From Schauerella fraxinea (lineage in GTDB: Bacteria; Pseudomonadota; Gammaproteobacteria; Burkholderiales; Burkholderiaceae_B), in assembly GCA_030849965.1 (NCBI GenBank), contig JAVDKL010000001.1, positions 248,001 through 312,000 on the forward strand: DNA of 64,000 nt, read 5' to 3'. The number at the start of each line of letters is the position of its first letter. Position 1 is the first letter of the stretch. Below the pieces are notes generated by a model that worked only from the letters and a program-made list of their open reading frames with translations, did not search any database and was not told where the DNA came from. Shown piece after piece: positions 18,269 to 26,062 of this stretch. Position numbers and translations under genes: made by a program.

Positions 18269-18859
18269 ATGCAAAAAAATCGTACAACCTTCCGCTCCTC
18301 CGGAATTGCGCTGGCCCTCGTCGCCGCGAGCCTCGCGTTCACGGGCTGCACGACGACCAAACCGCACGACGCCGCTACGCCGGCCACCGAACGCGCCCAG
18401 ATCAATTCGGGTGTGGACGCTGCGCTGTCGAAGCTGTACGCATCGGCCCCGGCGTCGCGTGACCTGGTGTCGCGTGCCAAGGGCGTGCTGGTGTTCCCGT
18501 CGGTTGTCGGCGCGAGCTTCGTGGTCGGTGGCGAGTACGGTCGCGGCGCATTGCGCGTCGATGGCAAAACCACCGGTTACTACAGCACCACCGCCGGTTC
18601 GATCGGCTTCCAGGCTGGCGCCCAGGATAAGAGCATCATCGTTCTGTTCATGACGCAACAGTCGCTGGATAACTTCCGCAACAGCAATGGTTGGACGGTT
18701 GGCGCTGATGCCACGATCGCGGTCGCCACGATCGGCGCCAACGGCAGCATCGACAGCAACACGATTCGTCAGCCGATCGTGGGCTTTGTGGTCAACAACA
18801 CGGGTCTGATGGCCGGTGTGTCGTTGACGGGTGCCAAGATCAACAAGATCTCGCCCTGA
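18269..18859 (+). CDS. SYLF/YSC84-domain lipoprotein
   Basis: Predicted lipid-binding envelope lipoprotein of 196 residues. A lipoprotein signal with lipobox LAFTGC places the lipidated cysteine near residue 27. The SYLF domain fills the rest: AKGVLVFPSVVGASFVVGGEYG, then TGYYSTTAGSIGFQAGAQ, the conserved core of the bacterial YSC84-like family. Eukaryotic relatives bind phosphoinositides; the bacterial role is unknown. A tggagc ribosome binding site precedes the ATG, and a strong intrinsic terminator follows at 18902. Confidence 0.9.
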   Translation: MQKNRTTFRSSGIALALVAASLAFTGCTTTKPHDAATPATERAQINSGVDAALSKLYASAPASRDLVSRAKGVLVFPSVVGASFVVGGEYGRGALRVDGKTTGYYSTTAGSIGFQAGAQDKSIIVLFMTQQSLDNFRNSNGWTVGADATIAVATIGANGSIDSNTIRQPIVGFVVNNTGLMAGVSLTGAKINKISP

Positions 18860-18901
18860 TCGAGGCGCAGCGCCGCGATATTGCGGCGTTAAGGTAGTTG
18901 A

Positions 18902-18928
18902 GGCCGGTGCGATTGCACCGGCCTTTTT
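18902..18928 (+). terminator. Rho-independent terminator after the SYLF gene
   Basis: Perfect 9-bp stem ggccggtgc (18902-18910) with gcaccggcc (18915-18923), loop gatt, followed by five T. Confidence 0.92.
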
Positions 18929-18967
18929 CATGGGCGTTTGGGAAAAATCTGAAAGTAACCCCTACGT

Positions 18968-18994
18968 GACGGTTTTGTTAGGATGGTAACCGTC
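18968..18994 (+). promoter_or_regulatory. Possible TetR operator upstream of the tetR-family gene
   Basis: Inverted arms gacggtt (18968-18974) and aaccgtc (18988-18994) enclose a nested gtta/taac pair, 40 bases before the regulator's start. TetR-family genes often regulate themselves through such sites; binding here is inferred. Confidence 0.4.
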
Positions 18995-19033
18995 TGGTCG
19001 GTATGCTGGCGTCTCTTGAACGAGGAGTCCGAC

Positions 19034-19606
19034 ATGATCAAACGACAGGCTGATGTCACGCGCACGCTCCTGATCCGTGCCGCGGGCGACGCGATCTCGG
19101 AAGCTGGCGCCACCACCTTTACACTCGATGGCGTCGCCAAGCGCGCGGGCCTGAGTAAGGGCGCTCTGCTGCACCACTTTCCCACCAAAAGCGTGCTGGT
19201 CGAGGCGGTCGTGCGCGATCTCGTCGATCAATTCTGGAACGACGTGCAAGCGGCCGCGATGGAAGACAGTGAACCCAATTGCCGCATGACGCGCGCGTAC
19301 ATCCTCACGATCGCCCGCTTGGGCGAAAAGCAGAACCGGCGCTGGGGTGGGCTGGCAACGGCTTTCGTTGTGGATCCGTCGTTGCTGCATCTGTGGCGCG
19401 ACACCTTGCGCCGCTATCAACAAACCGTCGAGTTGGAAACGCAATCGTGCGAAAGTGCGTGGATTGCCCGTTTGGCTGTCGATAGCCTGTGGTCGGCGGA
19501 ACTCTTCGGCACGCCTGCCATCGGCGGCACGTCGCGGGCCAAACTGATTGAGCGCCTGGTCGGGTTGACCTACCCCATCGCCGAGCGCGACAAGCAAGCC
19601 GCCTGA
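19034..19606 (+). CDS. TetR/AcrR family transcriptional regulator
   Basis: Repressor of 190 residues. The N-terminal helix-turn-helix (about 8-55) reads TFTLDGVAKRAGLSKGALLHHF, the typical TetR recognition helix region. The C-terminal ligand domain resembles TetR_C-type domains but gives no clue to the ligand. The ATG at 19034 was chosen because gaggag lies 7 bases upstream and the domain then begins normally; a longer frame from 18983 is possible. An inverted repeat just upstream may be its own operator. It stands alone, so its target is unknown. Confidence 0.9.
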   Translation: MIKRQADVTRTLLIRAAGDAISEAGATTFTLDGVAKRAGLSKGALLHHFPTKSVLVEAVVRDLVDQFWNDVQAAAMEDSEPNCRMTRAYILTIARLGEKQNRRWGGLATAFVVDPSLLHLWRDTLRRYQQTVELETQSCESAWIARLAVDSLWSAELFGTPAIGGTSRAKLIERLVGLTYPIAERDKQAA

Positions 19607-19704
19607 ATCACTGCGGCCTCGGCCAAGGTAGCGATTCGGCCATGCGCGGCATATCGTTCGCGCATGGCCTACACTTTCGCGGTGTTCCTTGATGGGTGTT
19701 CGCA

Positions 19705-20655
19705 ATGCCGCGCCGCCGCTTGACCGGTCTTACCGACGCCGTGCCGTCGGTGCAAAGCCGTACCGATGTCGATCCCAATATCGATCGTTTTCTCGATGGG
19801 TTGTGGCTCGAGGATGGCTTGGCCGACAACACCCGCGCAAGCTACCGCAACGATCTCGCCAGTTTCGATATCTGGATGCGTGAACGATCGGCTACGCCGC
19901 TATCGCAGGCAACGACGATAGATATTCAAGATTGGTTTGCCGCGGTGCATACCCAAACCAAACCCGCCACGGCCAATCGGCGCCTCTCGTCGTTGCGCCG
20001 CTACTTTCAGTGGGCGTTACGCGCCGGGTTGGTGACTGGCGATCCGTGCCAATCGCTGGTGTCGGCCAAGGCCGGTGGCCGGTTGCCCAAAACCTTGTCC
20101 GAAGCCCAGGTCGACACGTTGCTCAATGCGCCCGATGTGGCGACTCCGCTGGGGCTGCGAGATAAGGCCATGCTGGAAACGCTGTATGCCACCGGATTGC
20201 GCGTGTCTGAACTGGTGGGGCTCAACGTACTGGACGTGAGCTTGAACGAGGGCGTCGTTCGCGTGGTGCGCGGGAAGGGCGGCAAGGACCGCCTGGTGCC
20301 GCTGGGCGCCGAAGCCGCGCACTGGATCACCCGCTATCTGGATGAAGCCCGCGCCGGCATTTTGAACGGCATGCGGTCCGATGCGATGTTCGTCACCATT
20401 CGCGGCGATGGGATGCACCGGCAAACCTTTTGGTTGATGATCGGTACCTATGCGCGGCGTGCGGGCATCGTGGCGCCGGTGTCGCCCCATGTGCTGCGCC
20501 ATGCTTTCGCGACGCATCTGGTCAACCACGGCGCCGATTTGCGAGTTGTGCAGATGTTGCTTGGACATGCCGATATCTCAACCACCCAGATCTACACGCA
20601 CGTTGCGCGGGAACGCCTGAAAGCGTTGCATGCGCAACACCACCCGCGCGGGTGA
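19705..20655 (+). CDS. xerD: Tyrosine recombinase XerD
   Basis: Site-specific recombinase of 316 residues that, with XerC, resolves chromosome dimers at dif. The N-terminal SAM-like domain (about 20-105) is followed by the catalytic domain with all active residues: Arg in ATGLRVSEL, Lys in GKGGKDR, the HxxR box in PHVLRHAFATHL, the second His in LLGHADISTTQ and the nucleophile Tyr in IYTH. The ATG at 19705 is preferred; an in-frame GTG nine bases upstream is an alternative. No repeats or attachment sites flank it, so a housekeeping role is more likely than an integrase. Confidence 0.94.
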   Translation: MPRRRLTGLTDAVPSVQSRTDVDPNIDRFLDGLWLEDGLADNTRASYRNDLASFDIWMRERSATPLSQATTIDIQDWFAAVHTQTKPATANRRLSSLRRYFQWALRAGLVTGDPCQSLVSAKAGGRLPKTLSEAQVDTLLNAPDVATPLGLRDKAMLETLYATGLRVSELVGLNVLDVSLNEGVVRVVRGKGGKDRLVPLGAEAAHWITRYLDEARAGILNGMRSDAMFVTIRGDGMHRQTFWLMIGTYARRAGIVAPVSPHVLRHAFATHLVNHGADLRVVQMLLGHADISTTQIYTHVARERLKALHAQHHPRG

Positions 20656-20744
20656 AAACGTGGCTTACCTCGCATTGCTACCGTAGAATGCGCCTTTGGC
20701 TGTTCTGTCGCATTCGGCGCGTGTTGCGTCCCTGACGGTTTCCC

Positions 20745-21485
20745 ATGTCTCACATCCCATTGTCTGAAGCGCCCGCCGAGTGGCGTATCGTGGCCGGCGG
20801 CGATCGCTGTCTGATCATCGCGTTCGGCGATCGAGTCGATATTGCGACCAGCTTGCGTGTGCAAGCCGCTGCAGCCCATTTCCTGACGCATCCCCTCACC
20901 GGCGTGACGGATGTGGTGCCTGCGTTCACCACCCTCGCGCTGCATTACGATCCGAGCGCGTACGGACCCGACGACGCGCCGTTCGACGTGCTGTCCAGAG
21001 CGATCGACGCCGCGTTGCGTGCGGGGTTGCCGGAAGTTGCCACGGGTGGCCGCACGATCGAGATACCGGTCTGCTACGAAGGCACGTTTGCGCCGGATCT
21101 TGACGATGTGGCCACGCGTTGCGGGATCGAACGCGATGAGGTGATTGCCCGACATGGCGCCTCCGAACTTATCGTTTGCACGTTCTTCTTTTCACCCGGA
21201 ACACCGTTTGCCGTAGGCCTGGACCCGACGTTGTCGGTGCCGCGCCGCAAGACGCCGCGCACCCGCGTGCCGAAGGGCTCGGTGGCGATCGCCAATAATC
21301 AGGCCACGGTGTACACCCTCGAGACACCGGGCGGATGGAGCATCATTGGGCGCACACCGATGCGCTTTTTCGACCTGGCGCAGACGCCGCCCGTGCGGTT
21401 GCGCCTGGGCGATCGCATCCGCTTCGTGCCAATATCGCAAGCCGATTACGCCGCCTTCGAGACGGGAGCGCAAACATGGGCGTGA
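20745..21485 (+). CDS. pxpB: 5-oxoprolinase subunit PxpB
   Basis: Subunit B (formerly KipI family) of prokaryotic 5-oxoprolinase, which converts 5-oxo-L-proline to glutamate with ATP. It has 246 residues. Family motifs are IPVCYEGTFAPDLDDVA (about 107-123) and FFSPGTPFAVGLDPTLSVPRR (about 147-167, shown in part), then GWSIIGRTPMRFFD and VPISQADYAAFE near the end. It overlaps pxpC by 10 bases. A TAGAAT -10-like box lies at 20684 in the preceding gap, without a clear -35. Confidence 0.93.
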   Translation: MSHIPLSEAPAEWRIVAGGDRCLIIAFGDRVDIATSLRVQAAAAHFLTHPLTGVTDVVPAFTTLALHYDPSAYGPDDAPFDVLSRAIDAALRAGLPEVATGGRTIEIPVCYEGTFAPDLDDVATRCGIERDEVIARHGASELIVCTFFFSPGTPFAVGLDPTLSVPRRKTPRTRVPKGSVAIANNQATVYTLETPGGWSIIGRTPMRFFDLAQTPPVRLRLGDRIRFVPISQADYAAFETGAQTWA

Positions 21486-22726
21486 TGCGCGTGATCAAGC
21501 CGGGTCCGCTCAGCACCCTCCAGGATCTGGGCCGTACCGGACACCAACAATTCGGCGTGCCGGTCAACGGCGTCATGGACAACGATGCCCACCGTCGCGC
21601 CAACGCCCTGGTCGGCAATGCGCCGGACGTGGCAACGCTCGAATGCACGTTGCAAGGACCGGTGCTGCGTTTCGACCGCGATACGCTGATCGCGCTCACC
21701 GGCGGCGATCTGGATGCGCGGGTCGACGACATCAGCGTACCCCGTGACTGCGCCGTATTGTTGCGTGCCGGCGTGACGCTACATTTCGGCGCCCGCCGAA
21801 CGGGTGCGCGGGCGTATCTCGCCGTGTCCGGCGGATTTGACGTGCCGACCGTGATGGGTAGCCGCAGCACATTCGTACGTGCAGGATATGGCGGCTTCGA
21901 AGGCCGGGCGTTGCAGCGCGACGACCGTGTGCCCACCGGCGCGCCGGCGGTGCCGTATCGGGGTTTGCTGCGGCTGATGGTGCAGGCTGGCGTCCCTTTT
22001 GCCGCGGCGCCCGTCGTGCCATGGCCGATGCCGGATGAAACGCCGACGGACAATGCGGCGCGTCCAGCAACCGACGGGACACCTGAAACGGCGGCTGCTG
22101 GTGCAGCGGCTAATGCGGCGGGTAACGCGACGGCTAGTGCGACGGCTAGTGCAACGACTGATGTGACGGCTAGTGCAACGACTGATGCAGCACCTGCTGC
22201 AGCATCTGGTGCGTCGGCTGTCGAGAAGAAAAAGATCGCCGAGCCTGCCGTGGATGGTGCCGACCAACCCGATGCAGAGGGGACCGGCTCGCGTACATTG
22301 CGTGTGGTGGCCGGACCGCAATGGGAGGCGTTTTCAGCCACCTCGCACACGGCGTTTGTCGAGTTGGGCTACAAGATCGATAGCCGCTCGGATCGGATGG
22401 GCTATCGATTGAGCGGCGAGCCACTGGCGTTGTCGGCTCCGCTCGAAATGATTTCCGAAGGCACGCCGTTCGGTACGGTGCAGGTACCGCCCGATGGCCA
22501 ACCGATCGTGCTGATGGCCGATCGGCAAACGGCCGGCGGCTATCCCAAGATCGCCTATGTGGCGAGCGTCGATCTGCCGCAGCTCGCGCAAGCCATGCCC
22601 GAAGATGTCGTACGCTTTCACCTTGTATCGCTGGGCCGCGCCCAGCACCTGGCGCAGCAACGCGCCGCCGATCTGGCGCGTTTTGCCGCCGCGGCTGCCG
22701 CCACGCTCGAATCGATCGCTCACTAG
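21476..22726 (+). CDS. pxpC: 5-oxoprolinase subunit PxpC
   Basis: Subunit C (biotin-dependent carboxyltransferase/KipA-like) of 5-oxoprolinase, 416 residues against a usual ~300-340. The excess is an Ala/Thr-rich insert (about residues 180-270) carrying tandem DNA repeats, placed between the N-terminal half (VIKPGPLSTLQDLGRTGHQQ) and the C-terminal half (SDRMGYRLSGEPL, GTPFGTVQVPPDGQPIVLMA). The catalytic fold on either side looks intact. The start is the ATG inside the pxpB stop region. It sits with pxpB and pxpA, so a complex is expected. Confidence 0.92.
   Translation: MGVMRVIKPGPLSTLQDLGRTGHQQFGVPVNGVMDNDAHRRANALVGNAPDVATLECTLQGPVLRFDRDTLIALTGGDLDARVDDISVPRDCAVLLRAGVTLHFGARRTGARAYLAVSGGFDVPTVMGSRSTFVRAGYGGFEGRALQRDDRVPTGAPAVPYRGLLRLMVQAGVPFAAAPVVPWPMPDETPTDNAARPATDGTPETAAAGAAANAAGNATASATASATTDVTASATTDAAPAAASGASAVEKKKIAEPAVDGADQPDAEGTGSRTLRVVAGPQWEAFSATSHTAFVELGYKIDSRSDRMGYRLSGEPLALSAPLEMISEGTPFGTVQVPPDGQPIVLMADRQTAGGYPKIAYVASVDLPQLAQAMPEDVVRFHLVSLGRAQHLAQQRAADLARFAAAAAATLESIAH
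22129..22190 (+). repeat. Tandem repeats encoding the Ala/Thr-rich insert of PxpC
   Basis: Units of gacggctagtgc and gcaacgactgat alternate in frame and encode ATASATASATTDVTASATTDA-type sequence in two overlapping stretches. This looks like replication-slippage growth within the coding frame. Confidence 0.75.
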
Positions 22727-22734
22727 GAATCGCG

Positions 22735-23604
22735 ATGACCGCACCGACCGCATCCACAATGTCCGCATCAGCATCAGCACAGGTGCCCGCAGCAACGCAG
22801 TCCGCCGCTGCAATCCACTCTGCTACGTCCAACGCAGCCGCTGCGGACCAATCTCCCACGCTCGATATCAATTGCGACATGGGTGAGAGCTTCGGCGCTT
22901 TTGTGATGGGCAATGACCTGGAAGTGCTGGCGCACATCACGTCGGCCAACATCGCGTGCGGCATGCACGCAGGCGACCCTGGCGTGATGCATCGCACGGT
23001 AGCCGCGGCCGTCGAGCACGGCGTGGCAGTGGGTGCGCATCCGGGCTTGCCCGATCTGCAGGGCTTCGGACGTCGCGTGATGGCGTTGTCGCCGGCGGAA
23101 GTTTATGACCTCACCGTGTACCAGATCGGCGCGTTGTGGGCGTTTACGCGCGCGGCCGGCACCACGTTGCATCACGTGAAGGCGCACGGTGCGCTCTACA
23201 ACATGACAGCGAAAGATCCCGCGATCGCCGACGCTGTGGCGCGCGCCACGCGCGATGTGGACCCGTCGCTTATCGTTTATGTGGCGACCGCCACGATGGC
23301 CGATGCCGCCGCGGCATTGGGCTTGCAGGTCGCATACGAGGTGTTTGCCGATCGCACGTATCAAGACGACGCCACGCTCACGCCGCGTTCGCAGGCCGAC
23401 GCCATGATCGAGGATCCCGATCTTTCGATTGCACAGGTCAAGGGCATGGTGGTGGGCGGCTATGTGACTTCGCAAACGGGCAAGCAGGTGCCGGTGCGCG
23501 CCGATACGTTGTGCATCCACGGCGATCAGCCGGGTGCGGCGATGTTTGCCCGTCGCATTCGCGAAGCATTGACGCACGACGGCATCCGTATCGCGACGAT
23601 CTGA
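22735..23604 (+). CDS. pxpA: 5-oxoprolinase subunit PxpA (LamB/YcsF family)
   Basis: Catalytic-type TIM-barrel subunit of 5-oxoprolinase, 289 residues. The LamB/YcsF core begins near residue 42 with LDINCDMGESFG and continues with ITSANIACGMHAGDP, GAHPGLPDLQGFGRR, HVKAHGALYN and the C-terminal LCIHGDQPGA. The first ~40 residues are Ala/Ser/Thr-rich and atypical; family members usually start within a few residues of the core. The stop overlaps the marR-type gene start by one base, so the enzyme and regulator genes are co-transcribed. Confidence 0.93.
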   Translation: MTAPTASTMSASASAQVPAATQSAAAIHSATSNAAAADQSPTLDINCDMGESFGAFVMGNDLEVLAHITSANIACGMHAGDPGVMHRTVAAAVEHGVAVGAHPGLPDLQGFGRRVMALSPAEVYDLTVYQIGALWAFTRAAGTTLHHVKAHGALYNMTAKDPAIADAVARATRDVDPSLIVYVATATMADAAAALGLQVAYEVFADRTYQDDATLTPRSQADAMIEDPDLSIAQVKGMVVGGYVTSQTGKQVPVRADTLCIHGDQPGAAMFARRIREALTHDGIRIATI

Positions 23605-24479
23605 TGGCAGTCACCAAGACACGGTCGGGCAAAGCGCCGTCGACCAGAACGACGTCAACCAAAGCGCCGATGACAGAAGCGCCGATGACAGAAGCAACAT
23701 TTACCCAGGCAATGTCGAACAAGACAATGTCGAACAAAGCAACGTCGAACAAAGCGAAGTCGAACAAAGCGACATCAGCCAACGCAACCTCGAATAAAGC
23801 GAAGTCAACCAAAGCAACATCGACCAAGTCGGCGTTGAAAAACACAGCGTCGATCGACGTGCCGGTGAATGAAGCAACGGGGTCTGGCGCACCGTCGAAC
23901 GGGGTGGCATCGGTCGATGCGCATACGGTCGAGGTGAGCGCGGCTAATTTGTCTTCGGCCGATGCGTCTGCGGCCGATGCGCCTGCAGCCAATGCGCCCG
24001 CAGCCGCGCAACTGGCGGCGGCGCGCGAGCGGTCGCCGCTACTGGGCCGGCCGGGGTTTTTGATTCGGCGGTTGCATCAGATTCATTGTTCGCTGTTTCT
24101 TGAAGAAACGGCGACGTTCAATATCACGCCAGTGCAGTTCAGCCTGATGACGGCATTGGACCGGCGCGGCGAGAGCGATCAGATCTCGATCGCACGCGAA
24201 GTCGGGCTGGAGCGCACCACCGTGGCCGAAGTGTTGACGCGCCTGGAGGCGCGTGGGCTGATCACGCGCCGCGTGAGTCCGGAAGACGGCCGTGTGCGGT
24301 TGGTGAAGCTGGCGCGCAAGGGCAAGCTGCTGGTGACCAAGATGGTGCCGGCCGTGCAGCGCGCGCACGATCGCACGCTCGAGGCACTGGCGCCCGACGG
24401 GCGCGATGCGTTGATGCTGCAATTGATCCGACTGGTCGAGGCCAATAACGACGCAGGCGCCGTGCCGTTTCGGTTGTGA
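23604..24479 (+). CDS. MarR family regulator with a repeat-built N-terminal extension
   Basis: Winged-helix MarR regulator of 291 residues. The MarR domain occupies about 148-285 (FNITPVQFSLMTALDRRG, SIAREVGLERTTVAEVLTRL, RRVSPEDGRVRLVKL). The first ~145 residues are disordered-looking: a basic part made of SNKA-type five-residue repeats encoded by 15-base DNA repeats, then an acidic Ala/Asp-rich part. Ordinary MarR proteins are about 150-170 residues. The ATG at 23604 overlaps the pxpA stop; an internal start nearer the domain cannot be excluded. It probably controls the pxp genes. Confidence 0.82.
   Translation: MAVTKTRSGKAPSTRTTSTKAPMTEAPMTEATFTQAMSNKTMSNKATSNKAKSNKATSANATSNKAKSTKATSTKSALKNTASIDVPVNEATGSGAPSNGVASVDAHTVEVSAANLSSADASAADAPAANAPAAAQLAAARERSPLLGRPGFLIRRLHQIHCSLFLEETATFNITPVQFSLMTALDRRGESDQISIAREVGLERTTVAEVLTRLEARGLITRRVSPEDGRVRLVKLARKGKLLVTKMVPAVQRAHDRTLEALAPDGRDALMLQLIRLVEANNDAGAVPFRL
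23651..23830 (+). repeat. 15-base tandem repeats in the marR-type gene
   Basis: At least eight degenerate units of the type a-g-c-n-a-c-g-t-c-g-a-a-c-a-a, period 15, encode repeating (T/K)-S-N-K-A pentapeptides. The frame stays open throughout. Confidence 0.8.
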
Positions 24480-24504
24480 ACGACGCCTCTGGTTTGACGG
24501 AAGG

Positions 24505-25209
24505 TTATCCGCCCAGATAGGCCTTACGAATATCCGGGTTGGCCAGCATCTCGGCCGCGCTGCCTTGCGACACCACGCGTCCCGTTTCCAGTAGATAGGA
24601 GCGGTCGCACATTTCGAGCGCGGCATAGGCGTTTTGCTCCACCATCAACACCGTCGTGCCTTCCGCACGAATGTCCATGACCAGGCCGAACACTTGTTCG
24701 ACGAAATTGGGTGCCAGGCCCAATGACGGCTCGTCGAACATGATGAGGCGCGGCCGGGACATCAGCGCGCGCGCAATGGCCAGCATTTGCTGTTCACCCC
24801 CCGAGAGCGTGCCGGCGGGTTGCTTGATGCGCTCGCGCAGGCGAGGAAAACGATCGAGCATTTTTTCCATGTCGTCGCGTGCGCGTTGGCGGTCCCGGCG
24901 GCGGTAAGCGCCCATTTCCAGATTTTCTCGCACGGTGAGCTGCGGGAAAACGCGCCGGCCCTCTGGGCAGTGCGCGATGCCGCGTTCGATGATCTCAGGC
25001 GTGGGCGCGCCGCTGATCGTTGTGCCTTCGAAGGTGATGCGGCCCGAGACCAACGGCTCGAGTCCGCCGATGGCGCGCAGCGTGGTGGATTTGCCGGCAC
25101 CGTTGGCGCCGATGAGGGTGACCAGTTCGCCTTCGCCCACCGATAGCGATACGCGATCCACTCCCACAGTGGCGCCGTAGCGCACGGTAATGTCTTCAAG
25201 TTTGAGCAC
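24505..25209 (-). CDS. livF: LIV-type ABC ATPase LivF of the Mo-hydroxylase operon
   Basis: Cytoplasmic ATPase of 234 residues. Walker A is GANGAGKSTTL, the signature is LSGGEQQMLAIARAL, Walker B is LIMFDEPSLGLAP and the H-loop position is VEQN. The start is GTG at 25209, overlapping livG by 14 bases. It is the last gene of the long minus-strand operon and converges on the marR-type gene with a 25-base gap and no visible terminator hairpin. It differs clearly from the first LivF in the window, so the two importers are distinct. Confidence 0.95.
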   Translation of the reverse strand: MLKLEDITVRYGATVGVDRVSLSVGEGELVTLIGANGAGKSTTLRAIGGLEPLVSGRITFEGTTISGAPTPEIIERGIAHCPEGRRVFPQLTVRENLEMGAYRRRDRQRARDDMEKMLDRFPRLRERIKQPAGTLSGGEQQMLAIARALMSRPRLIMFDEPSLGLAPNFVEQVFGLVMDIRAEGTTVLMVEQNAYAALEMCDRSYLLETGRVVSQGSAAEMLANPDIRKAYLGG

Positions 25210-26062
25210 GTTTCAACCCCGATCCCAGATAGGCCCTGATGACTTCTGGATTTTCCTGAATCGCCCGGGGCTTACCCATGGCGATGCGTTGTCCTTGATT
25301 GAGCACGATGATGTGGTCCGAGATGGACATGACCATGTGCATATCGTGTTCGACCAGCAGCACGGTCACGCCGCGCGCACCGATGTCGTGGATCCGTGCC
25401 TTGAACGCTTCGGTTTCCGAGGGATTCAAGCCTGCTGCCGGTTCATCGAGCAGCAGGAGTTTGGGCTGCGCGGCCAAGGCGATGCCGACGCCCAGCAGGC
25501 GTTGTTCGCCATACGAGAGCGTTTTGGCAACTTCGTCCGCGCGGCGCGTGAGCCCCAGAAAGGCCATCATCTCCAGTGCACGTTCGCGTTGCCGGGCTTC
25601 TTCGCGCTTGAACGACGGCGTGCGCAGCCAGGCGCCCACGAGGCCGCTTGCGCCTTGCAGGTGGAAGGCAGTGAGGAGATTTTCAAATACGGTGGCGTTA
25701 TCGAACACGCTGGTGCGCTGAAAGCTGCGCACCAGTCCGCGCTGTGCGATGGCCTCGGGCTTTTTGCCGACGATGTTTTCGCCGAAGAGCAGCACGCGTC
25801 CAGCCGTGGGGCGCATGTATCCCGAGATCACATTGAAAGCGGTGGTTTTGCCGGCGCCGTTAGGGCCGATCAAACTCACGATCTGACCGGGCATCACGTC
25901 GAAGCTGACGTCGTGCAAGGCGGTGAGCCCTGCGATCTTCATGGTCACGCCTTCCAGCGCGAGCACTGGCGTGGCAGCGTCACTGGCGGCGTTCGTGGAC
26001 TGAGGATCGGATGTCGCGCTGAGGGCGCCGGCGGCGGGTGCGGCAAGCGTGGCGGTCGTCAT
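25196..26062 (-). CDS. livG: LIV-type ABC ATPase LivG of the Mo-hydroxylase operon
   Basis: ATPase of 288 residues. An Ala/Ser/Thr-rich N-terminal tail of about 32 residues precedes the LivG domain, unlike the first LivG. Walker A is [12 protein letters not shown], the Q-loop is VRSFQRTSVF, the signature is LSYGEQRLLGVGIAL, Walker B is [13 protein letters not shown] and the switch histidine is in VEHDMHM. The ATG at 26062 overlaps the livM stop by ATGA. A much longer open frame runs on upstream but reads livM out of frame. Confidence 0.94.
   Translation of the reverse strand: MTTATLAAPAAGALSATSDPQSTNAASDAATPVLALEGVTMKIAGLTALHDVSFDVMPGQIVSLIGPNGAGKTTAFNVISGYMRPTAGRVLLFGENIVGKKPEAIAQRGLVRSFQRTSVFDNATVFENLLTAFHLQGASGLVGAWLRTPSFKREEARQRERALEMMAFLGLTRRADEVAKTLSYGEQRLLGVGIALAAQPKLLLLDEPAAGLNPSETEAFKARIHDIGARGVTVLLVEHDMHMVMSISDHIIVLNQGQRIAMGKPRAIQENPEVIRAYLGSGLKRAQT

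Noticed and set aside
19705-20655. XerD-type gene as a phage or island integrase
   Set aside because: The protein is a typical XerD along its whole length, and no tRNA, direct repeats or mobile genes flank it.
23651-23830. CRISPR-like periodic repeats
   Set aside because: The period is 15 bases with no unique spacers, and the sequence is an open coding frame giving a regular pentapeptide.
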